DNA of 64,000 nt from Phoenix dactylifera. Lineage: Eukaryota; Streptophyta; Magnoliopsida; Arecales; Arecaceae. Of this stretch, positions 37,876 through 50,597 are shown piece by piece. The first letter of the stretch is position 1. The number at the start of each line of letters is the position of its first letter. The notes under the pieces were generated by a model that ran no database searches, was not told where the DNA came from, and saw nothing but the letters and a program-made list of their open reading frames with translations. The DNA is taken from assembly GCF_009389715.1 (NCBI RefSeq), contig NC_052392.1:40343668-40407667 (forward strand). The letters run 5' to 3'. Both the position numbers and the translations under genes were made by a program.

Positions 37876-40800
37876 CTAAACAGCCTCAAGATTGAGTTTT
37901 GACAGAGTTTTGCTGAGGGAATCAACAGACTCTTGAGCCTTCACTTCCTCCGCACCTTTTATAACGGGTTCCACAACTTGAGGCTGAGGCATTTCGTCTG
38001 CAAGTTCCATTTCCAGCATCTTAAACTCTTCTTCGACATCTTCATCCTCAATATCCACAGATTGAAGTGGCATTGATTCTGCAAGAAATGCAAAGAATTA
38101 GTACCATATGAAAAACTAGAACAAGCAAAATAGCCAGATATACAGGCCCAATCCAAAGCCAGGGCTGACAAGCCTGTCACTATAACAATATATATAAGGA
38201 ACGAAATATGATTCAAATTCATGTTTTTTCCGAACAAATTATATGATTTTTGTACAGGTGGCTCAAGCAGAGATGAAGCACGTTACCCAAGGCTTCATCA
38301 ACTTGCTTTTGAGCTGCAACTTGCTCATCTAGCTCTTGAAGATGGAGATGAACTTGTTCCACGCTGATCCTGTGTTCCTTGATTGCTCGGGCACCTATTT
38401 GGATAGCCTCAGAAACCTGGCGAACAATGTTGACAGAAATTGAATTTATGAATCCAAGTTACAAACAAAGAGTAGTAGTCAAGAAGCATGACAGAAACTT
38501 CTCACACATTACATTACCTTCTTTGTGGATTCAGCATCTGCAATGACACCAAGAACTACTTCAACCCGTTCCAAAAGTGACGTACATTTAGCCCTGCTTT
38601 CTGATAATAACTTGGACTGTCGTAGATGCCTGTAAGCAGCTTGCTTGTTCCCTGCTTTAAAGGAAGCTAATGCCATTTTTCTTGAACTGCAGCAACAAGA
38701 ATGTTTCATAAGGATACAACATTTTCAAAGGTTAAATTCTGAAGGATGTTCATTTCAGCACAAATACCACAATCATGAATAACCGAGTCTTCAAAGTTTT
38801 CATCATACTTTATTTTAACATAGTTTCCATATTCTGGAATGAATAGCTTGGGAAACCATGGAGCTTTGCCATCCATGACCAGAAAAGTTAAATATACAGC
38901 GTGAATAAGTTGTACCAAATACAACTGAATAAGAACTACTGTATATTCATTAGGTCGTGAATATGCAACTACATATTAACCATTTATTTGAAATATACCC
39001 AACTACTACTCAGTATACTATAATATCAACTATGACAAATATGCTCTAACTCTTAATGTTTATGCTATACAGTAGAGAGCTACAGACTGACATGTAAGGA
39101 CAATACAATTACAACTATGGCATAAAATGGACCTCATACAGAAAAAGGATATGAAATTTGCACTCATATGCTATGTTCAACACTGAAAAGATTACTTCTT
39201 AAACTATTATTAGCTCTCCTAAACTATATGTATAAAGCAGTAGACATACAGCACACGTCAGGACAGTTGGTTTCCCAATTTCTGCCATTACACTGCCATG
39301 CCACTGTCAACAGGCATTCAGAAGATGCTAAGATGGTGAAACTTAGAATTGTAACTTTAGAATTATACCAGTTCCTGCACAAAATGCTCTAGCTTAGGAA
39401 TTACTATCAAGTTCATAGGACAATTACATCTCCCAACGGCGATCGATCACATCAAGTTGTTGCTGCAACTTTTCTGTTGTCCAATTCAAGTGCAAAGTAT
39501 CATAGTCAAGACTTGAGATGCTGGAAACAGACACTGGCACGAGAGAAAGTTTGACACCCTGAAGACAGCAACTGAACTAAGTACTTGTCCTGGCAAAAAC
39601 TGTAAAGATTAACATAAAATGTAATAGAACTAAAGCTGACCACAAAACAAATGCATTGTCATCCAAAAAACATACAAAGATCAAAACAGTCTACCTCAAT
39701 AAAATCTTCCTTTCTGATCGAGAGGTATCGTGCCTTCCCACATTCACACAGAAAACTTAAGATTGTCGCAGCTTCATCAGATCCCTTACAAATGCTCTGG
39801 AACTTTCCCATTGTAATAACACAAGCAGAAGTCCAATGGTTCTCATTTAAAATCCTAATAATCTCAGCAGCTCTTTCCTGCAATTTTATACGGACAGAAT
39901 CTGCCAAATGAGTTGGCTAAAAGCCCAAGGAAGGAAAACTGTGAATATAAGATTTGGTATGCACCTGAAGTAATGGCCTTAAGATGAGAAAATCTTCAAA
40001 GTTATCTTGTAAAGCTGATGATCTGAAGACACCTATCATGTGTCCCACTCTCCTAAGCATCTGATATAGATGCCCACTTGTTGGATCAATTAGATCCCCT
40101 TTTAATAAGATATCACCATCGCTATGCATTTCATGCTGACAGAAGTAACAGAGAGATGAGAAACAAAGCAGAAAACTTCACATTGACGCTGAAGGCAGAC
40201 ATGAAGATCTCAAGTATTTATTACAAAGATTCTGGCCATAATTTACAAATCAACATTCATAAAAGCAAAACACTACTACTGGTACTACTTTATACGTATA
40301 TAGAGATCACAATTTGCATGGAAGAATTTCTAGTTTAATTCTAAAAATAACCTGAGGATTAACCAACATGCCTCATCCATCTTCTTCGGGTTGACTTTAA
40401 ATCCTTCATTACTATTCATTTTATCCAACAACTCTCTACCTAAGACCAATCCTCCACTTTCTTCATCTGATTGGTGGTGGCCATCCAGTGATCTTCAGCA
40501 CACATATTAAATATATTTATTGGAGAAACTGTGTCCAGTTTGACCTGTAGACTGCAGAAGCAGCCAGTATCATTACAGATAGGATACCAAACTTGTTTAC
40601 AATCAGAAAAAAAAAGAAAAAAGATGAAGACTTTCACATCAGAAAGCCAGAGAGCTATAAGCAGAAGGTGTTCAAAGATTCATGATTTTTCAGAAATTGT
40701 TCAAGCACACAGCCAGATGATTAAGAAAAGAAAGAAAGAAAGAAAAGAGAAGGAAAACTACTTCAGTTTTGCCTTGGAGGGTTTTGTAAAATGGGAAAAA

Positions 40801-43800
40801 ATCCAATCATATAAAATACGTTTCTCATGAGGCTACGTTGTAGCCTAGGATTGGAGAAGATTGCAATCATCGAAATAGAAGTTGGTCTATATCTCATTTT
40901 CCTTTTTCAAAAAGGCCCTTCACTCAGCTGAATCTCAGATAGCCTCAAAACCTGATTGCCAAAATGTTGCAACAAGGAAAACTGCAACGGATCTAGCTTC
41001 AGATATGAAAAATGCTGCCTGATATTACAGGGTTTCATCACAGCTAAGGGTGGAAATAAAACTAGAGAAAAGAGAAGAAGATAGATTATGAAACTTTAAG
41101 AAAGTCTGGGAAAGAACAAAAAAATGAGAGAAGGTAGGAAACAAGGCCTGGCCCTCAAAATATTCCCAAAACAATATCTTATAACACCACCAAAAATAGC
41201 AAGGCTATTACTCCTTTTAAGAGGCTTCGTCGGCCATAAACAAATCATGCTTCTGCTAGGACTCTTTCGAAGGAAATAGTAAAATTACAGAACTGCCAAC
41301 TAATGCTCTCGTAAATAAATAAACTAACTGGCCATGTAAATTCCCTAATTGAGCCCTTTTGGAACCCTATAATCAATCTATAAACTTTTTAAAATTTGGA
41401 CACATAAAGCACGATTGCATGGATCACTACAGTTCTGAAATGTTTTAATTGCTTATACATATAAGCAAAACAGATTGAACATAATTTGGTTTGAACATAA
41501 ACTCATATAGAGCATGAAGCCTTCAATAAGGGAACAATTTAAGCAGCTACATACTTTAGTTTGTATACGATACGATCAGTTACATATGTGCCCATGCTGA
41601 AACAAGCACACAGGTGCACCCACACACATGCAAGCAAACAGCTCATAATAAAGGAACAACATTAATAAATTTGTACTTGTAGCTTGCATACATGCATAAC
41701 ATCTGTGAGCATGCATACACATGCACATTTGCATGCCACAAACATGCTCACAACCACAAAAGCACATACACAAAGAGATATGAGAAAAGATAAACTATAT
41801 TGAATTTAAACTCAAAACAAATTAAAATGATGTATTATAACTAAAAGTAAGTATGATGCAAGAAGAAGCTCACCAAAACCCTATCCATGCACAAGGGGGT
41901 CAGACCTCCACGAGCAAACCAAACATTCTTGACCTATCGAAACATAAATAGAATATTTTTGAGAAAACATGAATAAAAAGTTAAGGAATGATAAAGACTT
42001 ATATATGCAACGCATAAATTTTTAATTTTCACATTTTCTTTTTCATGTTTGCAACATCAATAGGATCAGAAGCAACCACCAAGATGATGAAAACCGGGAA
42101 CTAGCCCCAACTTAATAGGTCCATGGTTAGACTTCCCATAGCGGTCCTAGCATTTACTTAAGAAGTAGACAGGGCCCAATTTCTCATACATGCTTAGTGT
42201 GTATAACTTTCATCTATTACCCTGCCCAGTTCAGTGGGCTGTTGGCCTGCCAAGCTGTTGCTCGCTGCTCCTGCCGCCTGCTTGGTAGGCGGAGCAACTG
42301 TTATCCTTATTGTTCTCTCTGTTTGGGGCCCCCTCCTATTGCTCTAATCATCAGCTATGATAGCTCCAGCTCGCACCCACTATGCAAGGCCAGAGTGAGC
42401 TCAGCGGGCAGCCCCCGACATTAGGGGGTCTTTTGGCAAGGATCACAACCATATCTCATACTTTTATCTAGGAGATGTGTGGCTCATCATTTTTTAAGAA
42501 ATGGTGAAATCTTAAATCTCATATTGTTAAGAAAAATCATCATGCAGAATGATTTGTTCATAAAACTTCATCTGCTCCCAATCCTCTCGACATGGTGCAT
42601 GCAATATGAACCGAAAGGCAAAAGTAGTTAAAGCAAAAAGAAAACACAATCAAATTGATAATTTTGATAAAGCAATCTCACTAAATGAATGTAAAACCTA
42701 ATAAACATGTATTATTATGTAATTGGGAGTATAACACAAACATTGAAAAGAGGGAAAAAAATTTCCATGTATCACATGACCATGATTTCAAATTCTAGGC
42801 AATAGGCACTGTTTGGCGGACATATGCACAATGCATTCATGCAATATCAATGATGCATGTTGTTACAGTGACATTTTGTTTGCCAATTATGCATGTTTTT
42901 CAGTAATCTAGTTTTGTTGGCATGTAGAAGATACTCCAACATAAGTCATCACAGTGGTAAAATACAGTAGTTAATGAAGCAATTGAAGATCTAAAAACAA
43001 CAACTCAATAAATTTCTCCACTAGTATATCACCAGAAGATAGAGTTGGCCATTTAAATTTGAATTTGGCATTATTAAGGATCAAATTTTTGCAGTCTACC
43101 AAGCTGCATCCAAAGCCACTGCCAAATAATAAATCCTCTATCACAAGAATGAAACTGCATGGCTGGAGTCACATCTCACATTGAAAAACCAATAGTAAGT
43201 TCTTTAGTTATGATTCTAACAGCAGTCACAGAACCGATTTCCTCTTACCCACAATCAATCAACAAAAATGTAGAGCATAGCTGCTACAATAGCAGCCGAG
43301 ATATTAAAAAACAAATTGCTTGTTAAAACCCCAAAACCCCTTTTGTTAAAACGCTACTTTTGAAATCAATCTTCTCGCAGAAAGCAACATCCCAAATAAT
43401 TCCAAAACCCCAAAACCCATAATCAGAAAAACCTCTAAAGAAGTAGAACCACAAATGCATCAATTGTAACCATAAAAATCAAAACTACCACGTCTGAGAT
43501 GACTGGAAATTAAACTCATCTCCTTGCGGAGGAGAACAGATCAAGAACTACGTAATTCCCAATAATTACCTATAAAACCAACGTAATAATGCCGAGTTGG
43601 ATCGAAATCAACTCCTCGTACATAACTGGACTACATTTTAAGCAAAATTGTGATTAAAGTTATCAATTTGTAAACAGAATACCGATACAAACCCCAAAAT
43701 GAAAAAAGATTTGAGTAATTCGTAAAGCACTGACCTCGGAGGATCGGACGACGCAGAGGCCGAGGGTACGAGCGACCTTGAGGATGAGATCCCTCCAGAA

Positions 43801-43956
43801 AAGGAAGCGGTGCTCCCAATCCGACCGCTGGCCGCTGAAGGCCTTGAAGCGCGCAGCCGACGCCACCTCGTCGTCCCAATCCGGCACTTCTCTCCTCACC
43901 GCTTCCTCCACCGCCGCCGACGAAGGAGAGGAAGGAGGAGGAGCCAAACTGCTCAT
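37876..43956 (-). CDS. CHMP7: Charged multivesicular body protein 7 (ESCRT-III-like, SNF7 family)
   Basis: Eight exons: 43735-43956, 41874-41933, 39965-40135, 39695-39877, 39428-39558, 38518-38686, 38287-38416 and 37876-38078 (1269 nt, 422 aa), all GT..AG and in phase. CHMP7 is the hybrid ESCRT-II/ESCRT-III protein that helps recruit ESCRT-III to membranes in endosomal sorting and, in animals and yeast, nuclear-envelope sealing. Residues 1-210 form the divergent winged-helix half (VPDWDDEV..., WFARGGLTPLCMDRVL, DLIDPTSGHLYQML). Residues about 225-400 form the SNF7 helical core, with LNWTTEKLQQQLDVIDRR, EKCTSLL-like AKCTSLLERVEVVL and VSEAIQIGARAIKE. The acidic tail (EDEDVEEEF) and final LSKLNL helix resemble a MIT-interacting end. 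The start is the ATG of MSSLAPPP. Length is normal for plant CHMP7. Intron 1 (1.8 kb) contains a GC-rich patch at about 42195-42430 that looks inserted. Confidence 0.94.
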
Positions 43957-45434
43957 TGTGATCAACCCGGAGAAAACTAGGAATTCTGATCACAGGAAAT
44001 GTATTTCGAGAGAGAGAAGGAGGCTTGGAGAATGAGTGTTTCCACTAAACCAATTGACGCCATCAAAAATTAGTGCAATGTTTTGGTGGGTCACACCGAT
44101 TTCAGCAATACAAAGGTTTGATTCAAGATTGAACTCAAGCATTCTAATCTCTCAATCACAGCTACCCATTTTAAAACCAAAGGGCCTCGGGTTAGAGCAA
44201 TCAAGGGGTTAGATTAGGACCTGACTCGACCTAAAACCTGAGTTGACCCGACCTGACCCAAGAACAACCCGATCTCCAAACTCTTGCTAGGAGAAAAGAA
44301 AGAAGCCATCGTGTTCTGGTCCGCTCCTCGACACCGCTCTCTTCCTTATTCTCCGAGCTAGGAGGATCATTTGACCTGCCATGGACCACTTAGACGATAT
44401 TTGGCAACAAGATCTGTTTTACATCCAAAACTCAATCATGAAATGAAACTCAACAAGCTATAACTTCTATTTTGAGAAGAATTTGGTAAGCTTATTATAC
44501 AAGTCAAGAACTAGCTTCCAATGAAGTCTAAGAATTTTTATAATATTTTTTTGTTTTTGAAAAATCTAGCCCTTACTAGAAGAGGAATCTATTTCTAAAA
44601 AGAGCATAATTTTGCACATAAGGTTGAAGGAAAAAAGTTTTACCCTGCTTTCTAACTAATTTCTCTTTTAAGTAGAAGAGAAATTTATCACAATCATGAA
44701 ATAATGGACCTAACTAGTATAAATTTAAGGCATTACAAATTTATCTATCTTTAATAAAAGTAAACGGCTTAGAATGCTACTTTTAAAAAATATCTTACGT
44801 ATTTATTATTTTGATAGCTCTATGTTGAGTTGGTTGAAGGAAATTTTTGACCGATCAAGTTCGTTTAAAGCTTTGGTTCTCAAATATATAAGGCATTAGT
44901 TTATGGTCTAAACTTGTGAGAAGTGCAAGCAAATAGGAGAATTATTACCGATACTCGAAGAATGTTAAAGGGCAAAAGCAAGTGTGGTGATTGCTTCTAT
45001 CCTATCGGATAATGATATGAAGGGGTACCTACACAACTGAAGGAGAACATTGTCTAACTCACCAATTTTATACCTTGGTTAGCAATACCTCCAACTCAAG
45101 CAGTAGCTACTCCTATTGCAGGTTATCTTCTTTTTCTATTTTTTAATATTTAGTATATATCACTTTCTCTTTTCCGCTCTTTGTCTTACATCTTTTATTC
45201 AGTATTTGTTAGTGAATTCGGGTTAGGAGTTCCTAGGTCTCTCATCAAAAAAGAAAGGGGGTTGGGGGTTGGGGGTTGGGGGTCGTATAGATTAAAGTGA
45301 TAATGGATGATTGGCTTTGTTTCATAAACCTTAGTTGATAGAAGGATTTTGATGTTGGGATTCGATGAGCGAATTTTTTTTTTTTTTATTTGGATGTGAA
45401 AGATATGAGCTCTTGATCTAATGCAATATTTTGT

Positions 45435-45677
45435 GTGGTGATTTTTGAATGGCAAAGGAAGATGTTTAAGGAAAATGTGTTGGAGGATTCTAGATCGGTT
45501 AGAGAGGTACGTCTCCCCATCTTGGGGCAAGTGATTCAAGAATGCAAAGTATATTTGATTATGCATAGGATACAAAAGCCAAAAGCCAATTTGGTGGAGT
45601 GCATTTCCACCTTATTAGAGGTGTTATCTAATGTGGAGATGAGCATGCATGTTAGATTCTTGTGGCTTCCTTGCTAG
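45435..45677 (+). mobile_element. Probable RNase H-domain scrap of a retroelement
   Basis: The open frame reads VREVRLPILGQVIQECKVYL and later HRIQKPKANLVECISTLLEV, followed by a SNV..PC-like end. This order resembles the last third of the plant RVT_3-type RNase H domain (IQECxVxHxxREANxVADxLAK), but the catalytic aspartate position has changed to glutamate (LVE for VAD). No poly-A tail is attached. It could be a scrap of a LINE or of a host RNase H-like gene. Confidence 0.4.
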
Positions 45678-45690
45678 CACCCCTTTAGGT

Positions 45691-46522
45691 GGCATTTAGT
45701 GATCCAAATAGGATCACCAAGGTGATCTCAAATCACTAGGATTCCTTATTCCGAGGTAATCTAATCTCCGATGATTTAAGCTCAACGTGTTTGGTATGCT
45801 AATTCAAATAACTAAAGATCCCTAAATATCTAAGAGAAATATATTTGGTATTACATAAGAATCCAAGATCATTGACCATATGATACCAAAACTATCTCTG
45901 AAATATTTTATAGATATATATTTATTAATCATATAAAAATATATGGTAATAAATTATTATTATATTTATTATCATATTAATTATTAATATATTTCATAAA
46001 AATATGTTTATTAGTTTTATAAATTATTAATCCTATATAATTAATATTTTTATTTATAATTGTAATATATTATTGTTTTAATACTCATATTTATTTTGAT
46101 TAGGAAAATAAACAAATAGAAGTAATATATTAAATATTTTTATAATATAAATATAAAGTAGAAGGATAGGATTGACGATATATTATAATATTATATATCA
46201 TAAATATTATACATATGATATTAATATAATACATATAATATTGATATAATATATTAATGGTATATTGATACACCAACTTTTCTCACTGGACTGAGAGGTA
46301 TTTTTGGCCTTAAATTTTAGCCCAAGATTATTGCCTTAGGTTGATCTTGGATACCGACCTCAAGGATGGGTTTTCCATCACCGTATTGGATGGTGATTTG
46401 AAAAGTGGGGGTGATCTGGGCTACCACATAGGATTTACCCTGGTGTATCCAAATACGGTGATCTCATCACCTCGACTCGAATCACCTTTGATCTTGAAGT
46501 AATCACCCTCTACCAAAATGCC
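45691..46522. mobile_element. Possible AT-rich MITE-like element
   Basis: Starts GGCATTT and ends AAATGCC. Near both ends lie related words in opposite orientation: GATCCAAATAGGATCACC on the left, TATCCAAATACGGTGATCTC on the right. The core (about 45880-46270) is almost pure A/T. No target duplication could be made out, so the family and exact ends are uncertain. Confidence 0.35.
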
Positions 46523-46695
46523 CTCTTAATGAGTTACCTAAAGCGGGAACAAAAGCTGATTTGGATGAAGAAGCAAAACACAGATTTTGAAGCAAATGTA
46601 GCACCTTAAGTAGAGGTTTTTCAAAACAAGAAATGGCTTTTAACTACCAGATTTTAGGCTTCTAACTTCATTTTTTTCCCCATCCTCCAGTGTAG

Positions 46696-46969
46696 ATGGG
46701 TTATTTTGGATTATTATTGGGTGCTTTCATGGTGGTACTGATCACAAGGCTTTGGAGCGTGCCGGTATATCTCACATGGAGGCCATATATCATAACAAAA
46801 AGATTCAGGAAGCAAGGGATAAGGGGCCCTACCTACAAATTCTGGTCCGGGTCAGCTAAGGAGATCAGAAGCATGAAGGAGGCTATGAGAGACCAAGTCT
46901 TGGACATCCACTCCCATGATTTCATTCCAAGAGTCATGCCCCACCATCGCAGATGGATGTCAAAATATG
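46696..46969 (+). pseudogene. Orphan first exon of a cytochrome P450 (CYP72 clan, CYP709-like)
   Basis: An ATG-initiated frame encodes 91 codons plus one base and then a GT. It shows an N-terminal membrane anchor (GLLLGAFMVVLITRLWSVPVYL, cut here by wording only), a WRPY segment, then KRFRKQGIRGPTYKFWSGSA, EIRSMKEAM and HDFIPRVMPHHRRWMSKYG. This is the typical first exon of CYP709/CYP72-clan proteins, which break at the same SxYG/intron point. No heme loop, I-helix or other P450 exon follows before the next gene begins at 47904 on the other strand. About 70 bp past the donor the sequence becomes repeat-like (GGCCGGCCTGAGCCTTAGGC). The exon itself is open, so it may be a recently duplicated fragment. 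Confidence 0.75.
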
Positions 46970-47903
46970 GTTTGTCTCTACTCATCGTTCCTTCTCTACA
47001 TTCTAGATGCGGTTGGCAGGGCCGGCCTGAGCCTTAGGCGACCGCCTGCCGGTTGGCGCAATGCTTCGGTGCATAGCTTCTCAGAATTTGCACTCAGAAA
47101 GACGAGTGGTTCATTTGACTTTACGCCACTCAGAATTTTTTAAGCTCAAGCTCGCAACCCACGTTCACAAAACATCAGTCTAACCCGACGCATGAGTGAG
47201 TTGGGTTGATCGGGTTTAGGCTCGGTCTGATCAAAGTTGCAGACTCTAGGTGGCTCTACAGGAGTTGCAACCTAACTGAAAAAATGAAAGAAAACTCAGT
47301 TGTCATTAAAAATATGTATCCATGATAACTCAATGCACATGCTTCCTATAGGGTTAAACAAACGTTTCGTGCTCCAAAAATTCATCACCCAAACATTATG
47401 AGAAAGAAAATGATTTTAGTACATCAGCCATATAATCCTAATTCAAAGGTAGAGGTAGAGCAAAAGTTCAAAGCCCAAGTAGCAAAAACATATTTTAAGT
47501 TATAAACTATAAATAGAATCATACACACCACATGATCAACCAAAAGAATTCTATACATACAGGCAAAAATATCACAAGGCAAGTACAAGCATACATACTG
47601 AAAGAAAACAACAACAATACAAAGAGATATTCCACTTTATATCTTCGCAGGCATAAAGTAAAGACCGTGACCTTCTGTGAATCCTTCCCTGCACGCGACT
47701 TGGTTGCTGAAGTAGAAATCCTCCTGAATTGACATCTTATCTTCTATATACAAGTGCACTTCTTATATTGCAGTGTCTTCTGCAGAAACATTGGCACAGG
47801 CAGGATGCTAACACATGCAAGGATGAGCTTTATAGCATGAAAAAAACAAATATATTAGATTCTTACGTTAAGACCCAATCTGCATCTACACCTACTTTCC
47901 ACT
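46970..47903. other. Gap between the P450 fragment and the acidic-protein gene
   Basis: Contains a repeat-like GC-rich stretch (about 47025-47110) next to the P450 exon, then AT-rich DNA with no recognisable coding. The right side should be the 3' untranslated region of the minus-strand gene ending at 47904. Confidence 0.5.
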
Positions 47904-50597
47904 CTATTTTTCTTTTAACTCATCTTTTCCTTTAGATGACATGTTCTTTGAACTGGGTGATTTCCCAACTATTGCCTTCCTCACTTTAACAATTGACCGC
48001 TTCACCTTTGATATTATGTTATTTGACTGGCGTTGAGATGTCTTAGCTATAACCTTCTGTTCAGAAGCCTCTACATCTGTGTTTGTATCACCACCTTCTT
48101 TGGTGGGTTCAACTAAACTTTGATCATCAGCCTTCACAGTCTCTTCTTTCTTGTCTCCTGAACCTTCAGTCTTAATAGTCTCTATAGCTTCTGCTGGCTT
48201 CAATTCTGACATGGCCTCCTTAGAGTCACCTTCTAGTTCTCTAACTGGTGCTTTAACATTGCCTTCCCCTCCAACCGCATCAAGGTCCCTGGAGGTCTCT
48301 ACGAAAGTTGCACCGTCACCTACAAAACTTTCATCTTTCTTCTCCTTGATCACCTCGACATCTCCTAAAGCCCCAGAGGCTTCAACGACTTCAGCAGCAT
48401 CATATGTTTTGGTTTTCTCACTTATAGTTGGCTTTTTGAACTCCATTGTCTTTTCTGGCTTCTCTTCTTCAACATGAACTTCTCTCTTCCCAACCTGTTC
48501 AGCAACTTCAGTAGCCGAGGTTGTATGAATAGCCTCAACCTTAATTGCGGCAGAACCACTTTCTTCCTTCATAAATTCCTCTTTACCTGCATCAGCATCG
48601 GGATCAAAATCTTTCTTTTCTATTACATCAGGAACTAAAGCTCCTACTTGTTCTTTAAGCTCGCTAACTTCCACACTGGGGGTTATAATGGCATCAGGTG
48701 TAGACTCGAACACAGTAAATGTTGTTGAAGGTCCCACTGGTGTAGAACTTGGTGCAGCAGAAGCTACTGGAGATTCTTCCTTGCTTTCAATTTCTTCAAT
48801 TGCAGTTTCTTCAACTGTTGGCTCTTTTGTTGCTTCAGTTTTTTTTTCTTGCATTTTAGACGCCTCTGTATCCTCTGCTGGTTTTTCTACTGCCTCAGTT
48901 GAAGGCTTAGGAGTATCAGCTGCATTAACTTGGCTCTCTACTTCAACTTCAACTGATGGTGTTACAGTAGACTTATCATCTTCTTCTTCTGTTTTTACTT
49001 GTTCAACCACAGTGTCATTTTCCTTATCTTCTGTTTTTTTTTCTGATTCAGTTATAGATGCTTCAACATTTTGTGAACCCTCCGCTTTGATCTTTTCTCC
49101 CTCATGTGTTTCTTCAACATTCTTGGATTGAGAAACATTCACTTCATGAACATTTTTTATATCATCATCTGCTTTCATCTCATCAACATGCTGCAAAAAT
49201 TTTAAGCCTGTTAGCAATCAAGCAAACCTTACACACACACACACAAAGAGAAAGAACATCAGGTCCACAATTATCAACCCAATTCATATTATAATCTCTT
49301 CATAGTAAATTAGTAAAGTTTGCTTTTAAAAAACTATTAAACTTAATTAATAAAAAATAATAAATTTGACCAACAGCTGTTAGCTCAACTGGTGGGTACA
49401 CATCTCAAAGTTGAGTGCTGGCAAAATAACCATGGTAATTTTAGAACATAAGTGGTAATAAATCATTATTATGAGCGGCAGAACTTTAAAAAGAAGTTCA
49501 AAGAAAGAAAAGAAGTTCATAACCAAATACTAAGAAATTAAGAAATTAGTACAGAAAGGCAACAGAGCTAGATTAACTTCGTAAGTACAAAGAATAGATG
49601 CATTTGATATGAACTGAAGTTGAATCTTGGGAAAGAGGGCCTTTCACAATACCCTTCTTCATGCCAATAAAAATAACTATTCCTTTTGTTTCAGATTCTT
49701 CTTTCCTTTGTTCCAAACTCTGAGCTGTATTGGATGCATGTTTTGTTATCTGCTGCTTGTTCCTTAGTTCCCAAGGGAAATTGGTCTTATTTGTTTCACT
49801 TACCTTAAAACAAAACAGGGTCAATCTGCCAACTCTTTTTACCCAAAAATAAATATTCCAATCTAATCAGGTTAGACATGCGAAATATCTTTTTCATGAT
49901 TCACTAGCCTATCTACTATCAAGAAGCAAAGACAAGTTGCTATCACCCAACAAAAAAGGAATAAGAAAGGTAAAGTGTAAGAAGAAAAAAAGGATCAGAG
50001 CTTGCACTTTAAAAGTTAGCATAATGAAAAACTCCATAGGGTCGCTAGATTTATCAGATATTGTTGCCAGGGTCAAAGGATTAAAAAAAAAAAAAACAAG
50101 AGACACGTTTATCTAGAGTAATCCTACTTCATGACTGAGAATATTAGAGGCTTGAGTCCATCCTATAACACAACATCAGCCTGCTGGCTACTCCTCTGAT
50201 TAGCAATAACAAGCGGGGAAATTTTGAAGCCAACCAAAGAGAATCACGCCCCAGATCATTATCAAGTGAAAAATTATTAGTCTTTTCCAACTTTCTTAGG
50301 CTAAACTCATGTATTTCAGCGATTCGTGACTACGAGATTCCACATCACATTTGCATAGATTGATAAGAGTAAGAAATATGCAGGTAAGTAAACAAGGAGC
50401 CCATTAGAAGCAAGACAAATAAAAGAGATATATTTATTTATGCATTTTGGCAATCTGAAGTAGGTGATGGACAGTTTTCCTTTACATGACCAATCAATGC
50501 TAGAATTAGAAGAAAGAAAAAGAAAAGGGAACAACAGGTTAACTTCTGCACATACCTCTTCATCTCTTTCATCCCTTACCGGAGCCTCAGATTCCAT
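47904..50597 (-). CDS. Acidic Glu/Lys/Val/Thr-rich protein with basic C-terminus, function unknown
   Basis: Two exons are proposed: 50556-50597 (MESEAPVRDERDEE, then GTATGTG) and 47904-49190, which begins after TTTTTGCAG at HVDEMKADDD. They join in phase 0 to give 442 aa. I do not recognise a domain. Residues 15 to about 400 are low-complexity and acidic, with recurring phrases such as VEEKPEK, EVEVESQV and KEETVKADD, and are predicted disordered by composition. The last 40 residues switch to a basic, probably helical segment: SNNIISKVKRSIVKVRKAIV, then GKSPSSK. Similar Lys-rich tails occur in plant proteins annotated only by vague names, from memory. The long open frame (429 codons) with good splice signals argues for a real gene. 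An alternative exon could lie at 49700-49805, but no donor there keeps the frame. Localisation and role are not inferable. Confidence 0.72.

Larger units (their letters stand above)
43957..46695. other. Intergenic region upstream of CHMP7
   Basis: No complete gene is seen. The left edge should hold the CHMP7 promoter. Between 44160 and 44350 there is repeat-like text rich in GACCCGACC words. A probable LINE RNase H scrap (45435-45677) and a possible AT-rich inverted-repeat element (45691-46522) follow. Confidence 0.5.

Noticed and set aside
48151-49131. Ser/Thr-rich forward frames
   Set aside because: Antisense shadows of the acidic protein gene, whose Glu/Lys codons read as Ser/Leu on the other strand.
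49372-49440. tRNA-like or SINE A box (TAGCTCAACTGG)
   Set aside because: A plausible A box, but no B box, no cloverleaf and no poly-A tail could be found after it.
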